64,000 nt of DNA, taken from contig NW_019211457.1 in the NCBI RefSeq assembly GCF_002443255.2, positions 37,020,105 through 37,084,104 of the forward strand, written 5' to 3'. The notes below the pieces were generated by a model. The model had not been told where the DNA came from. It saw nothing but the letters and a program-made list of their open reading frames with translations, and did not search any database. Of this stretch, positions 51,264 through 64,000 are shown in pieces. The stretch's first letter is position 1; the number at the start of each line of letters is the position of its first letter. Both the position numbers and the translations under genes were made by a program. This stretch comes from Varroa destructor. Lineage: Eukaryota > Arthropoda > Arachnida > Mesostigmata > Varroidae.

Positions 51264-54200
51264 ATGGAAGTACCGGGCACAGGTATTGCTGGTCATCTAC
51301 TACTACGACAGTAGATCGTCGTATCTACTTCATATCGCTGATAACAGGAAAAGCAGTTGTAGTTCAACGATTGCCGATGCTGTTGCTATGAGGATGCGCG
51401 TGTATATGGGGATGTGTCGATCGGTGCCGAGTGCGTATCGTCGTCATTAACACGTTACGATTACGTGCAATTATCATGAAATCGCACAAGGAGCACAAGA
51501 TAATGAGGAACTCACTAGCCACTGGCCAAATGTGTCGCCGCAAAAGATGACTCGTAGGTCTTTTTCTATTGCGGAGTGGTGTAGCTTTTATGGATCTCGT
51601 GGTGCAAAATGTCAGTCTACAGAAAAGCAAACGATGACAAAAGCACTAGCGACGAGTAATTGCATTGCATTTACTGAGGTTTAAGAGGAACAGGCAAGGA
51701 AGGAAATTGGCTTTGCTGAATCGGCATGTAACAAGGCTGTATCGCATCACTTCAGATGCATATTCGGTACACAAAAGCTATGGCGACATAGTAAGAATTT
51801 GATGAACTGGATAACAACAGTACCTGAACCAGGCAAAACTCTAGCAATACATCGAACGATTGCTCGTCGAACGTTTTTGTTCTTTTCTACAAGTTCAACA
51901 TAAGGCTATAACAACATAAGGTATTCACCCTTATGCAGCAAGGTTTCGTTCTGTGGCCGTAATGCCGTAAAATATCGTTCCGTCGCTGGCTACCTTGCTG
52001 AGAATGGGTATGTGCATATTGGCTTGGCCACTCATCGATATGCGTCGTACTTCAAGCACACACGTATCTCGCAATGATACTTAACTATATGTTCTAAATT
52101 CTACGTCCGGCAATGCCGTCAACCGCTGCTTCAAGTGGCTGGCTAATCCTGGTACCTGTTTACGCCGTTGCGAACTAGAACCCTTACCTCTCCGCAAGTT
52201 CAGTAAGCAAACACGTAGGCCGCTGGTTCTGGCGGGCCACATCTTCGTCCGGCTTTAAAAGAACAATTTCGGCCATATAAAAGGAAAAAAAAAATTAAAA
52301 GGAACCCATTATGGCGTTTTAATTGCACAACATCAGTGCAATTGATATTTGCGTTAGCGTAACGAAGATATAGGTCGTCTATCACTTCTGAATTGGGCCA
52401 GATCGAAGAACTCCAATTCTGAGGTCGGCTTCCGTTAACCAAATCTATTAATAACGACAGCAATTTGACTGGATAAATGCGGGCTGACGTCGAAATATCG
52501 GATTCTTAGCTGACAAGAAACAATAATCATTAAAACACCGAGCAGACGATCTTCTAGCATGCCCACTCAATTTGACGCTACCTTACTGAAACAATCTGTA
52601 TTGCGCACAAGTCTTATGGTTGCTACTGTTGACCATGACAGGTAGTTTGATTTATGATCGGGGTCCGGCATAAAATCATGCTTCACCTTTTCCTCTCATT
52701 CAGCTGAAAAAAACAAGCACAAACCTCAGAAAAGTTTACCAAACACTAGAAAGATTTGTGGCTATTGAACGAATCAATTCGGCTTACTACTCGTATAACA
52801 ATTTCCATCTATTTGATAGATCACTGATTATTCTTTAGAATTCTATTATAGTTTCAATGAGCCACTATTTTGACGACGGTCAGAGTGCGCCATCGCTCTG
52901 CGAGGTTACCGTCTTTACCTGCATGGTGCATCGATATCCTTAGCGAAAGTAGAGGGGAGTGTCAGAGGAATGTTATTTTTGCTACTGATCGACGAGTCCT
53001 ATGATGCCAGTAATTGAGGTTAGGTTACGTTGGTATGCTTTTGTCTAAGTCTCTTTGCTGCTAGTGAGCCAGCTCGTTGATGAACGAAAGAATTGGAAGC
53101 TTCAGAGGAAAAATCCGAAAACCGATAGACCATTGGTCACTGAGACCACCATCTACTACACTGTTGAGGAAGAAATATGGGTACGGGCAAAAGATACTGA
53201 GAGTTTGCCTTCAAGAGTGTAGCACATATTACTTCGCCAACGCCTGCTAGGCCCGACGACCACAATGGGCCGCCTTAATACCTCTTGTAACGAACCGGCG
53301 TCTAGCAATCGGCCATAGCAATGTAAAACTAACAATCTCGAAAACGTTTTACCAGCAGAAAGGCGCATTGGCGTAAGCCACCCGTGCTTCAGTCTTACTC
53401 TAAATCGTTCAGCATCCTCTCGAGCCAGACCGGGTTTGACCAGCACTGAACAACAATCTGGAAGCTCGCTTCTGCCCGCAATACCTAGATGCGGCAAATA
53501 TTCATCAGATTGTGCGCATGTATAACCTGCCCATCATCGAGCAGGTCTGCGGCGAAAGACTTTCGTTATAACTGTCTACGATAATTTATTATCTTCTATT
53601 AGTAGTTGTGCTACGTGCGCTACTCGCCGCCGCGCGACAGCAAAGCTCAGTTGAAATCAGCAACCCGAAATATCATACTTCATCGAAGGGATCGCTTCAT
53701 TCTCACCACAGAACGCCGACGCCACGCAGCGCAGCCAAGCTCATGCATCGACATTTGCAATCTATGGACGGGAGGAGAACGACAAGGAGGAATGGGGCGT
53801 GGTGACATGATGACAGTGGCAGTGATGTTTGCATCGTCCACCGTTGCCTTTTACTTCTACTAGTAGCATTGCGGCGTCTTTTTCTCCCTATCCGTGTGTT
53901 ATTTTGTGTCAAGAAAGACACTTTCTTGTCATAAAACATAAGCCAGCAGGACCACAACATCGAACATTACTGTTTAGGAGGACGTCGACTTAGGCGGCAG
54001 CGGGACAGATCTCAAGAATAACAGGGCCAGCGGCCCGCCCGCTAGATAGCCAAGAATACACTCACGCCCGCGTCATGTGGCACAGACGCACAGGTCATGT
54101 GGCAGCGACGAAGGCAACTGATCCAGCTGCATTTAGCGATGGAGATGGTGCGTCCGGAGGACTTTACCGAGACGGGAGTAAAAGGGGGCAAAAAGGAAAA

Positions 54201-56193
54201 AGAAAGCTTTCTGTCGTGGACTTGTTTGGCCAATGCCGCTGTCGCCTTCTTTTTCCTTCACTGCAAGATAGGCCAAGAAATCCGGTGGCCAGCAGCCGAA
54301 CCACTATCACGACCAGCTGGGTTTTCGTGTACTTCTATGTCAGCCAGTGATGTCTGTGGCACTCGATGGTCAATCGTTTTCGAGACCATTACAGATGCTG
54401 CTACTAATGCAGCTAAGTAAGCAGGCCCCGGCGTGGAAAAGGGAGGGACCATCACTCAGACCACGACCACAATAGCGGCTGCGACCGCAGCCGTTGGCGT
54501 GGCGGCGACGACAGCAGCAGCCGCCGCCGCCGCCGAGTCACATCGCTCCCCGTAACAGCAGCAGTCCGTTGGCAAAAACCAGCAGCTACGTCGACGCTGG
54601 TTGGCAGCCACTATAATAGTACGATTTGCTGTCTATAACAACCGACAGCATTTCGGTTTCGTCATGGCTGTTTTTCTTATTATAGCTTTTGTTGCTGCTG
54701 TTATTGTGCGCCGGCTATCTTTAGATGATAACATAAGACTCCCGCTGATCCCTTCAGTAAACCGCTGGCTGGCAGCGGCGGTAGCGTGATGTCATCGCAG
54801 CACCCCATACGAAAGGACAGTCGGCAGATGATACAGTGTGGATGTTGGGCGGGAAGATAAGGAAATTACCAACCAACACACAATAGAACAGAGCAGTAGA
54901 ATATAATGATGATGACAGCGGTGCTGCGTCTGAACGACGATCTAGTATTGTTTTCATTGATGAGCCGACATAAACGCTGTTTCTCAGTCGTAACTGATTA
55001 TGCTGCTGCACTTAGTTAGTGTGCAGAAAGACTGCTTGTTGCCATTTGCGTGGCCCCTTCTTAGGAAAGCGAGTATACGAGACGCGGGCGACGGTCAATT
55101 CGTCCCAGAAGCTTGCCACTCATTGCCATTATGTCGTTCGATTGATCAACAGTACGACGACGACGACGACGATGGTCACGAGCATCAATCCCCACTCCTT
55201 TCGTTTGTTACAGTTCGACATCCGTCATCACTAAGGTAGGGTTGCCAAGAAAATAACAGTCGATGATGTCAAGTCGCCGTCGGCGAATACGGCAGCGACA
55301 AATGACGACGGAGTGAAGCTCACGCAGGCTCGCAAATTGCGAAAGGCGCATGGATGAGAAAAACCTGATGCGTTGCGACGTTGTTTGATCCGCCCCACCG
55401 CTATTGGCTAACGACGACAGTGTCGGTAGCACGGACAACCTGGTAAGGTGTATATTCTACTCTTATTGCTGCGGTTGCAGGTGACGCGGCCCTTTGAAGA
55501 ACAAAAGATGCTAATGCATTCATAGATATGTACCTATGTAAAAAAACATGTAGTGACTGAGGGAAGCACCGATGCCCATTTATGCATACAGTCATGACAG
55601 AAGATGCCACTTCATCATGCTATGGCTGGCGCTCCTAGACAGGGCATAGGTAATTGGTAATAGACAAAATAGCAAAACCGTCCATAAAAAATATCATATG
55701 GGACCAAGATGCAATATTAGCGCAAAAAGCTAGTTAACATAATATGCCGCTCTGGTACTGAAGATCGAGTACTGAAGACCTATCGACCGTTGCCCCTTGG
55801 TGTTCCTCCTTTACTGAAAAAGAAATGTGTGTGTCTCTCTATCTCTTATTGAAGACGTATTTCAGTGTGGCTGGCTTTTTTTATGATGCTCTTTCTAGTT
55901 CTTCAGTTTATGTCATTCCCTGATTCTGTCTCAGGATAGGAGAATGCGGCTATACATAGTAGTTCTCAAAAGGGAACAGCACCTATTCTGCATGACCTGC
56001 ATACTTCTTGTATTTGCTATTTTGGACTAGGCGTACCTGAAAAATGACAAACACAATTATGCCCATTGCTGTTACTATGTTTATGGCTTGTTCTTGAATG
56101 GTGGCCAACGTTGGTTTCGAGCGGCACGTCGTTTAGCTTCATATTTTATCCTTTGCTTCTAATCTAGAACAGGCTCTACGCAGCAGCATGTTC

Positions 56194-56226
<33 letters not shown>

Positions 56227-59200
56227 ATTTTGAAACGAAGATGAAAGACAAAAACACGGTTGTCGTTAATGGACGAAAAGGACTCTATTAATTAACGTAA
56301 AATAAGGCAGAATGAGTGCAGCGGCGGCTGGGTCGCCGGCTTGCGTTCTCTGCGCGACTAACTCTATACCGCGCTATGCTTCGAGTCACAAGCTTACGGA
56401 ATCAAAAGGAACACGTAATTCAGCATTCATTGTTGAATTTGGTTCGTCGAGGTATCTGTCGATTCTGATCGGTTGGGCAGGTGGCAATTAACCGTTGGCA
56501 GTACGGTCAAACCATGGATGCCATTATTATCGTTGCCAAGAGCCATAGATGTGTACCTACGTGTACAATGCTTTCGCGATGACAGGCGTTGGACATTTTT
56601 TGATAAACGTCGGCAGAAGGTGCTGATCTAAGGTCACGCATTTTGTTGTGCCTGTTGCGGTGCAATAGTGCAACAGCTTACGACGTGTTGGACAGGTGGA
56701 TACCCGCAGGCGAGCGAACACATGGTCGGCCAGTGATCTGTTGCCGACCTAGAGCGGCGGCTGTAGCACCGACATGTACAAAACAGATGCCAGCAGCGGA
56801 CATAACGAGCTACGCAAACGATAGGAATGCCCTGTTGCTGGTAACTAGCCAGATGACTGAACCATGCTTACCTTCAGAAGCTAGCAAACGACAATTTCTT
56901 CTTACTGCTTATACTGAGGTTTCTGCATCGCGCAGAGATCTGTCCCCCCATCCCGAATGACCGATGACAGTTCCACCGTTCGTTACGACCGGTGGTGGAC
57001 AGTCAGCGTCGAAAAGCTGCTTCACCAGAGTTGTCGTAACGGTAGTGTGATACTGAAGGAAGCGGCATTCGGTAGAGCATTGTTATAAAGCCAGCATGCA
57101 AGCTAAAGCAATCGAAGGAGAGCCCGAGACCTGACCGGCATGCGCCAGCCATGTGACCGTGAGATAACTCGCCGTTGTTTTTGTTTTCATCTCGCTCTTT
57201 CACAGAGCGCTCTTCCTCTCAGTTTGCAAAGAGGAAGATGGAAAAGATAGGGGAAAGCGTAAACCAGAAAAGCATTACCATTACAGTAGTAATTAGCACT
57301 GGCATCTACGATTTTTCGTTCGCTCTGAATGCGTGTGTGTTTGGCAAATTAAAGAAAGTAATATTAATACTCCTGTTTAGTTCGTAACTGCTCTAAATAA
57401 AAACAAAATATGGTCAGTGACAGATACCTCACCAATATTCGTTCATAGGAATTCAGCCTTTCGTCAACCTGAAGAAGGGTGCTACGGGAAATTAAGCAAG
57501 AGACATTTACCTTGTCCTTTCAAGGCAGGGAAACAACGAGTAACGCTCAAGCCGGAATCTTTTCCAAAAAAAACATTTTCATTGAAACGAGATGAGAGAA
57601 CTATAAACTCTCGCCATCATACGACCATAATAAACAAATGCGTGGAAATATACACATATATATAATAATGCAAACATATATTCTTATTACTATTATCTCG
57701 CTGTTTGTCACAACAATTATCCCTGATATGTCTATCAGGGTCTCTTATATGAAACATACTGTTCTGCACATCGGTACTTAGCTGTACACGTATGTATATA
57801 TATACATTTGTAGCATCGCAATGGTTACCTCACGAATCGTCGTCGCTATTTCTCCTGTAGGCATGATCAGATGGCGTTCGTCTTAAGAAATATTTCATTC
57901 TTCAATTGCGAAAAAATTTACCGAGATGACCATCTTCGCATAACACATAGACACCTTTGGAAGACCATTTCTTCTACTAGACGGTGATGGTTATAGATGT
58001 GCTGTAACGTCTGTATATGCGTCTGCACGGATGTGCAGGTTACTCATCTGAACTGCGTGAGTGTGCGCAGTGTCTTTTCTGTTTACGTGCGTTTGTGTTC
58101 TTGTATTTGTCTCATCGAATTACCTGGCCATTACAAAGGGGATATGGTATGCACAAACTGGACAAAAAAATTCAATGTCCAATGTTTTTGTTGTACGGTC
58201 TGTGTGTCTTGATAGTTTTCGTTCAGTAGAAAGAATAGGCCTTTTCGAGCTATCTTCAGCGGCCTGTTGTCCAGCAATCTTGTTAATACAGCCACCTTTG
58301 TTACGTGTTCTATGTCGTATAGTATATGTTCTTGATTAGTGATTCTATGTGTATCAGTGGCTAGTAACATCGAACAACTTATCTGACAAGCTGCAATTGA
58401 AAAGCAGGCACAAAAAACCGACCGTGCCAATAAAGCGCATGATAGAGTTTCCGTCCGCCAAGAAAAAGCACAAAACACGAGGGTACTAAAGATTAAATGA
58501 GATTTCTATTTTTAGTCTCGGGAAGAGTTTTGCCGTCATTGGCTTATAATCTATATTGTGCGACGAATTTTCGATGGAAGGAGAAGTTAGGCTGGCGAGG
58601 AAGAAATATATCGAAGGCAACGCAAGCGCAGACATTACGACAAAGCAAGAAATAAATTAGACCTTATTAATATTTCTTCTATGTTTCCGTTATCTTTTTT
58701 TTTGACTACGATTCGTTATTCCATTGGAAGCATATGTTACTACACTACGACAACAGCAAAAACAGCACAAAATCATGTCCCGACAAAATTGTACCGTCGA
58801 CGTTCGCAGCGTTAAGTGCAGAAGCCACTTTGGTCAACAAACCAATGAACATAGTATCAGCTGACGACAGATACGAGCAACAAAAGCAGACACAGAGAAC
58901 TAAAATAGGCAAACACGCAGAGGACATGCTGAAGATCCGCCAGATGACGTACGCACCTCAGCGTTGCAATTCCTACTGCCGTTAGACGGAGTATATCAAT
59001 ATTTACATTTTGTAATTTACCTCACCACTGGTGCTGCTACGATCCCAACGATGTATTTTTCGTCTCGCCATCATCATGTAGCTATTGCTATTCTTTCTGT
59101 TACGAGCTGTTATTAGTTGGTCGTCTGTTAGGTAGAACAAATTAATGAAGACTATAACCCCTCATCATCCTGACATTTGCGGACAGTGGGCTTCCTCAAT

Positions 59201-61299
59201 GTTTCCCTGTCATTGGATGACGCCTAGTCACTTCATGATGAGATCGTTGTCTAATATTTAACGAAAAGTACTTCTTTTAGATAAACGTACATCGTAGCAA
59301 CGTTTACGAAAATAAAAAAATCGGCTGCATTTGCTAACGCTGATGATACAAGCTACATATGATATATATACATCGTCAGTCGATATAGGTTACACATGCG
59401 TGCGTATATGCTGAAGGAAAGATTACGTTGCCACGGCAAGGGGATCTCATTGTATTGATTGTCACAAGTGACCGAATGCTTGGTTTACGTCAAAACGTAA
59501 AGGCAAAATCTGCTCCCAGTTAAAGGAATCAAACGTTCGTTCCATTAGCCTCACCGGGGTTCGTTTTGCGATAAGGCGTACAATCAAGGTCCGTTGAGTG
59601 CTTGCCATCGCTGTTCCGGGATGCGTTTATTTCCGAATCGACGTTACGTACTCGATTTTCACGCAGATCAAACGGATAGCAACGAACTCTGGGTCGAAAC
59701 GTAACAAAAAACATACATAATCTTCCTTGTTGAAAACTAAGAGCCCTATTATGCAGCGACAAAGTCATCATTTCTATCGCCATTTTTGTTGCTTTGGGTG
59801 TCGCCTGAAGCAGGTTTCTAGAAGCGACTAGTTCATCTTGCTAATCTTTTTTCTCTGTTGGCTGCGTGAATTCACGTTAATCTTGTTAATTTTTCTCTGG
59901 CGATCGTTAAACGTATTGCCGCTAATGGATTTGCTACGACAATGGACAATTGGATGTGCGTCGGTGGTCAGCGCAATCGATGAAGGTCCACGCTGCTGAG
60001 GCGTTGGCCGAGAGCCGACTCGAGTCTCGACGAAAAGGCCCATTTAGGCAAGGTACGTTAGGCAAGATAGGTCTCAGACAAACCATATGAAATCGGCGAA
60101 AGTCTTGACGGCCACACCGGGTCTAGCCGAACATCTTCGACTGATTCATATGAACAGCTACGGCTGCGGCATTAAATGTCGTCATCTTTGTCCGTGTCTA
60201 TTGGCGTGGTACGGACGGTTTCTTAGGTGGTGCACTTGTGGTTCTATTGTTCTTGACTAACGCCAGTGCTGCATCTGTTACATTAGTGTCTGGTTGTGAT
60301 TTGACCGATATTCTACTACTGGATATAGTCAATACGTAAACACAGACCCGGTTGATGTGTTGAAACAGGGCGGGTTGCCACCTTTCTCTTAGCAACCGCT
60401 GCTACGCAACACTTCTCCTTGGCTGATTTGGCTGACATTACTACGACGACGACATAGATACACGTACATAGCGGAATTCCAGTCAGCCGACAAGAACGGC
60501 AGATTTTTCTTCGTAATGGAAACGGTAGAGACGACAGCGGCGGTAGCAGTGGCGCTATCGACATAAAGCAAACCAGCCAACCAATTGAGCCCAACGCCAA
60601 AATCGGCAGGAGGAGCAGCAGCTAACTACAGCTGCACCATCAGCAGCTGGGCGGGTAGCTTTGAATTCTTGTCGCCTCGGAAGCTGGCGTAAACACAGAC
60701 ACAGTAAACTGCGGTCGGAATTCAGCATCGTTTGCCCGTATATATATATGCTTACCATAATGATATTACTCGCGGTGCCGCTGACGTTCGTGGCGAAGAT
60801 GATGATGCTTGAATGTTTGCTTCATTTGGAGCGGCACGTGATTATTCCTACCATCCTTGTACAGAATAATTATTTGAAGCTTACATTTTTTAGGAAATAA
60901 AGCGGGAAACGTTCAGCCATTTCAAGGGAAACTAAAACAGGACGAATACTGTTTCGCAATAGTTGCTGCTGCTGCTGCTGCTGCTGCGTAGCTGGATGGG
61001 GGTGACGTTCAATGAACGTGCCCGCAATGGCGGAAAGTTAGCTTCTCACTGTGAACCAAATTTAAATGCTACTACCCCACTGGAACGTTTCTTCTGCACT
61101 GCAGAGTTCGTCTTGTCATAGCGTATAAATGAGTGCAATTCGTTCCCGGTTGCAATAAAGCAACAGCTTCTTTTGTGGGAGAAATTACGAATTGAGGACG
61201 GCACATTTCTTCGACGATTTGACGAAGAGGAACGGCCGATTCAGAACGCATATCTGGGTCATATTGTAACGCATTAATACCAATTTTGTATGGTTACAG
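50967..61299 (+). other. Intron 2 of the SoxD-like gene (10.3 kb)
   Basis: Bounded by GTAAGT at 50967 and TTACAG at 61299. It holds a TA tract (51232-51261), GCC and GAC triplet runs (54513-54535, 55152-55171), a GAA purine tract (56196-56226), a CTG-type run (60964-60987) and a small hairpin (57721-57740). The open frames on both strands are short, or lack ATG starts and codon bias. I see no gene. Confidence 0.55.
57721..57740. repeat. Short hairpin in intron 2
   Basis: CCCTGATA, loop TGTC, then TATCAGGG. A tight 8-bp stem with no associated gene. Confidence 0.35.
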
Positions 61300-61402
61300 G
61301 AAAGCCTCTTTAACGGCTGCCCTTGGGCGAGAGGATGAGGTCGATAAACAGCGTAAACTTGCAGAGATGCTACACCAACTCCACACTCTACGACAGCAGA
61401 TG
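61300..61402 (+). CDS. Third coding exon of the SoxD-like gene (start of coiled coil)
   Basis: A 103-nt exon after acceptor TATGGTTACAG, with donor ATG|GTGAGTGA. The first base completes the Gly codon left open at 50966, and the exon ends in phase 0 after residue 111. It encodes a Lys-Ala-Ser-Leu start, an acidic turn, and an amphipathic helix whose core is DKQRKLAEMLHQLHTLRQQM. That core lines up without gaps with the segment [20 protein letters not shown] at the start of the Sox5 coiled coil (recalled from memory). About nine positions are identical, including the spaced Leu, Met, Gln and Arg. In SoxD proteins this region drives homo- and heterodimerisation. The rest of the zipper, the Gln-rich part and the HMG box must lie on exons beyond 64000. 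Other coiled-coil nuclear proteins cannot be excluded. Confidence 0.68.
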
Positions 61403-61422
61403 GTGAGTGAGTGAGTGACGCG

Positions 61423-61452
61423 GGCCGGCCGGCCGGCCGGCCGGCCGGCCAG
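61423..61452 (+). repeat. GGCC tetranucleotide run just after an exon
   Basis: About seven tandem GGCC units, a self-complementary tract, beginning some 20 bases after the donor of the third coding exon. In pre-mRNA it would form a strong stem close to the 5' splice site. Slippage in this tract may vary between individuals. Confidence 0.75.
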
Positions 61453-62316
61453 CCTTTGCGTTAACTGATCATGTAGACATTTAGCTTTAGACAGGCCCAA
61501 CAGTCATACAAAAATGAGTGACCATTTTGGTTCAGTTCGAAAAATAGTGGACAAATGCACAAAATGGGCTAAGTATTTAGCATTCATAATACCGTTACGA
61601 AAACAGTAGTTTGACATCAACGCCAATAGCGTCCGTTCTATGCCTGTCAGTTAATAGGCATACTAATTCCACTAAAATTATAATGAGACCTCGTTTATTT
61701 GACAATTTCTATCAGGGTGTATGGCGAGCGATTTAATTGTCAATCAAATCACTGCTTTCCATGATTACTTTTTCATTCTGTACGATTTCCGTAGCTTGAC
61801 TTTTTTTGCCCAGCAAATATGGCTGAGTAATCTAAATTGTGAGACTCCTAAATCGTTGGATTCCATTATGATGGCATAAACTTATTAAGAACGTATCGCA
61901 GGTTTGCGTAGATATTCCTTCGGGTAATGCGATGCTTAGGCCTGGCTGTACAAAATAGGCTAAATTAAACAGGCAACTTGAACAAATGGAACAAATATTG
62001 TTACGTTTATTTACTTTGCAGGATATTTATTACTCGTTAACTCACTAAAAGGCTATTGCGGTAACTAAACGAAACAAACAAAAGCAGAGTAACGATAATA
62101 GAGAGGATATAGATAAACTGCGGGAGCGACTGAACGAAAGTGACTGGGTCGTGCTCAGAGATTCACGTCACTCGCTGATAAAAAACAACGTATAAAACAG
62201 TTACAAGGCAGCAGAACGATGCCGATATCTCGTACCCATACATACACACACAGATACATGTTTTCAAAGGAGAACAGATAGAGCGAAAAATGAACATTCG
62301 AGTAATCTATGCTCGC

Positions 62317-62350
62317 AACTCTCTGCGGATTGCCTTGGGCAATCCGAGTT
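62317..62350. repeat. Short hairpin in intron 3
   Basis: CGGATTGCC (62326-62334) pairs with GGCAATCCG (62338-62346) around a 3-nt loop. Past a 5-nt bulge on the left side, AACT pairs with AGTT. Confidence 0.4.
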
Positions 62351-63626
62351 AATATATATAATACAGAATACAATGGTATGCATAATTAGAAGGTACGATT
62401 TACACACGGTCCCGCTTGTTTCTCTAGTAATTACATTATTTTTTACTGTTATTTTTGTTTCTTTTTCAACTTTCCTTTCGTTGTGCCGCTAATCTTTTAT
62501 ACGAACGGGACCTGCCATAATTGCCTGGACGCTAGGAATTAGATAAAAGTTTTCCAACTCGCGACTGACTCTCAGCTTCTGTTCACTGTATATTGAACTA
62601 CCTCGAATTTGAACCGCGAGGTACAACCACGGTGGTCATCCAAAAAGGGCTTGCGACGTAAGTAGGCCCATTTCAGCTTTCCGTTAAAACACGATGAACG
62701 CAGGCTTTCGTTACGGAACGTCTGCTCTCGGGTGAGGTACATTATGCTATGTTTCCTTCTTTCTATCTACCTGTCTAATCTATCGATTGTTAACTCTCCA
62801 GTTCAGGTCTTGCTGGACTTATCTGGGCTTCTTCTCTAATACACCAATGAAATGGCATGGCAATAATATGCCATAGCAATCATTTTCCAACCTTCAATTA
62901 TCCATGGCCACGCGTTGACTGTTCCCATAGCAACACACATTTCCTGCCACACCGCCCCCGACGTTGAACACTGACAGCAAGGACCTAGCGGAGAAAAGGT
63001 ACATAAAGGGTTGTACGAAACCGAACTGCAAACGAACCGAGGTCGTAGATGTAGTGTTTCTAGATAAACAACAGGTGCTAATGGGTGTGATAGTTTAGCT
63101 GGGTCTAATAGTCTCCCAAGAACTGCGCATGAGTAAATTATAGGAAGGTAGCCATTGTTCTCAGGCTGTAAGCATGTTCCAGCGTCTGCTGATGCTGAAT
63201 TACGCCGTGCACGAAAGGATTGTTGACATTAAATGGAAAATGATTAAGAGAGAAATCGTGGTCGTATAATATTGATTTTAGGCGACGTACGTCGCGCTTT
63301 CGCGGTCTCTACTACGAAACTATGTTAGGAATATAAATAATAGAAATTTCCTAAAAAGAAGTGTTTTTACAATATTGTTGACTTTCTGTTTCAATTTGAC
63401 AAACAAGACAAGTTTGGCAGTGTCTATTATCATAGGCGAATATGTACACTATAATAGAAATAGCAAAAAAATAAACAATAGTAGAACATCTCTACGCTGT
63501 ACTGGGTACGGTGCCAGCGTACGCACCGTTTTCGTCCTCTTCGCCAAACGACGAAAGGTGGTGCTGCTGATTGACAAGGCGTTCGTTCTGTTGGAAGGCG
63601 CCAACGATGACGCTTCCAATCTTTAG

Positions 63627-63850
63627 CAGCGGCAACAACAACAACGACAGCGGAAAGAAGCAGCGGAGACTACGCTTGATCTACCATATCTGCTCGATGC
63701 ATCTTATATCGTCGTCGATCTGATGGCATTTGTTGCCAAGACGCGTGAGGCGGCGGCCAAGCGTATTCTTTTTCGTCAGGAGAGAGAGGAGTATGCACGA
63801 ACAATGCAACAGCGCACAACTGCGCTCCTCGGGCGACAAAGTCGCATTCA
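63627..63850 (+). other. Candidate internal exon, low confidence
   Basis: An open frame of 74 codons runs from an acceptor-like CCAATCTTTAG to a consensus donor (TTCA|GTGAGTTG). It starts QRQQQQRQRKEAAE and contains TREAAAKRI and FRQEREEYARTMQQR, so it is Gln- and charge-rich. Entering in phase 0 it would continue the frame of the exon ending at 61402, and a Gln-rich stretch would suit a SoxD protein. However, the middle (LDLPYLLDASYIVVDLMAF) is unlike the family and the polypyrimidine tract is weak. It may be chance in a GC-rich patch. Confidence 0.2.
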
Positions 63851-64000
63851 GTGAGTTGGGGAGAGAAGAGCGACAAGGGACCGCGAGGATCGGAGAACAC
63901 GAGCTTCATCAGCATCAGTCGTGAGCAAGCCACAATAGTTGTCGAAGACCATCGACTGGCGAATAGAATTGAAAGACAATTCGGTACCTGGGTGACGCTT

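Larger units (their letters stand above)
61403..64000 (+). other. 5' part of intron 3 of the SoxD-like gene, open at the window edge
   Basis: Starts with the donor GTGAGTGA and a GGCC tetranucleotide run. I looked for the expected continuation of the SoxD coiled coil (a His-Asp-Glu-Gln-Lys-Lys type segment) and did not find it, so the next conserved exon probably lies past 64000. The last 400 bases become GC-rich and contain one candidate exon, listed separately. Confidence 0.45.

Noticed and set aside
53156..53497. 113-codon minus-strand frame as a transposon or gene fragment
   Set aside because: No similarity to transposase or reverse transcriptase motifs and no splice-site support.
1..64000. 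CRISPR array, bacterial operons or prophage
   Set aside because: No regularly spaced direct repeats and no prokaryotic gene structure; the splice sites and large introns are eukaryotic.

Overview
This is intron-rich eukaryotic nuclear DNA, most likely from an arthropod. Coding blocks are short, flanked by consensus GT..AG splice sites and separated by 10-14 kb of non-coding sequence. The rest is moderately AT-rich and dense in simple repeats (TA, GA, CAG/CTG, GCC, GAC, GGCC, poly-G). I see no operons, no bacterial-style gene packing, no CRISPR array, and no intact transposase or reverse transcriptase. Most long open frames here start only at GTG or TTG, lack codon bias, or sit in GC-rich triplet-repeat stretches; I treat them as chance. 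A more precise taxon cannot be read from the sequence; a parasitiform mite would fit but is a guess.

Plus strand: the 5' coding part of one large gene. Three exons (36620-36790, 50908-50966, 61300-61402) join in a consistent reading frame (phases 0, 2 and 0 at the exon ends) and encode the first 111 residues of a protein. Its start (Met-Ala-Ser-Lys-Arg) and the coiled-coil segment in the third exon resemble SoxD transcription factors (vertebrate Sox5/Sox6/Sox13, Drosophila Sox102F). The HMG-box DNA-binding domain would lie beyond the right edge. The start codon directly follows a splice acceptor, so at least one non-coding 5' exon lies further left, inside or outside the window.

Minus strand, inside intron 1 of that gene: a compact three-exon gene (about 40.19 kb down to 37.1 kb). 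It has an ATG in strong context, two short upstream ORFs, phase-compatible introns (1 and 1), a stop codon, an AATAAA and a downstream GU-rich stretch. The predicted 244-residue protein matches no family I recognise. This nested antisense gene is the most interesting item in the window.

Positions 1-36619 and the remaining intron space hold microsatellites, several near-perfect hairpins and a few weak candidate exons. I see no other gene there that I would call.
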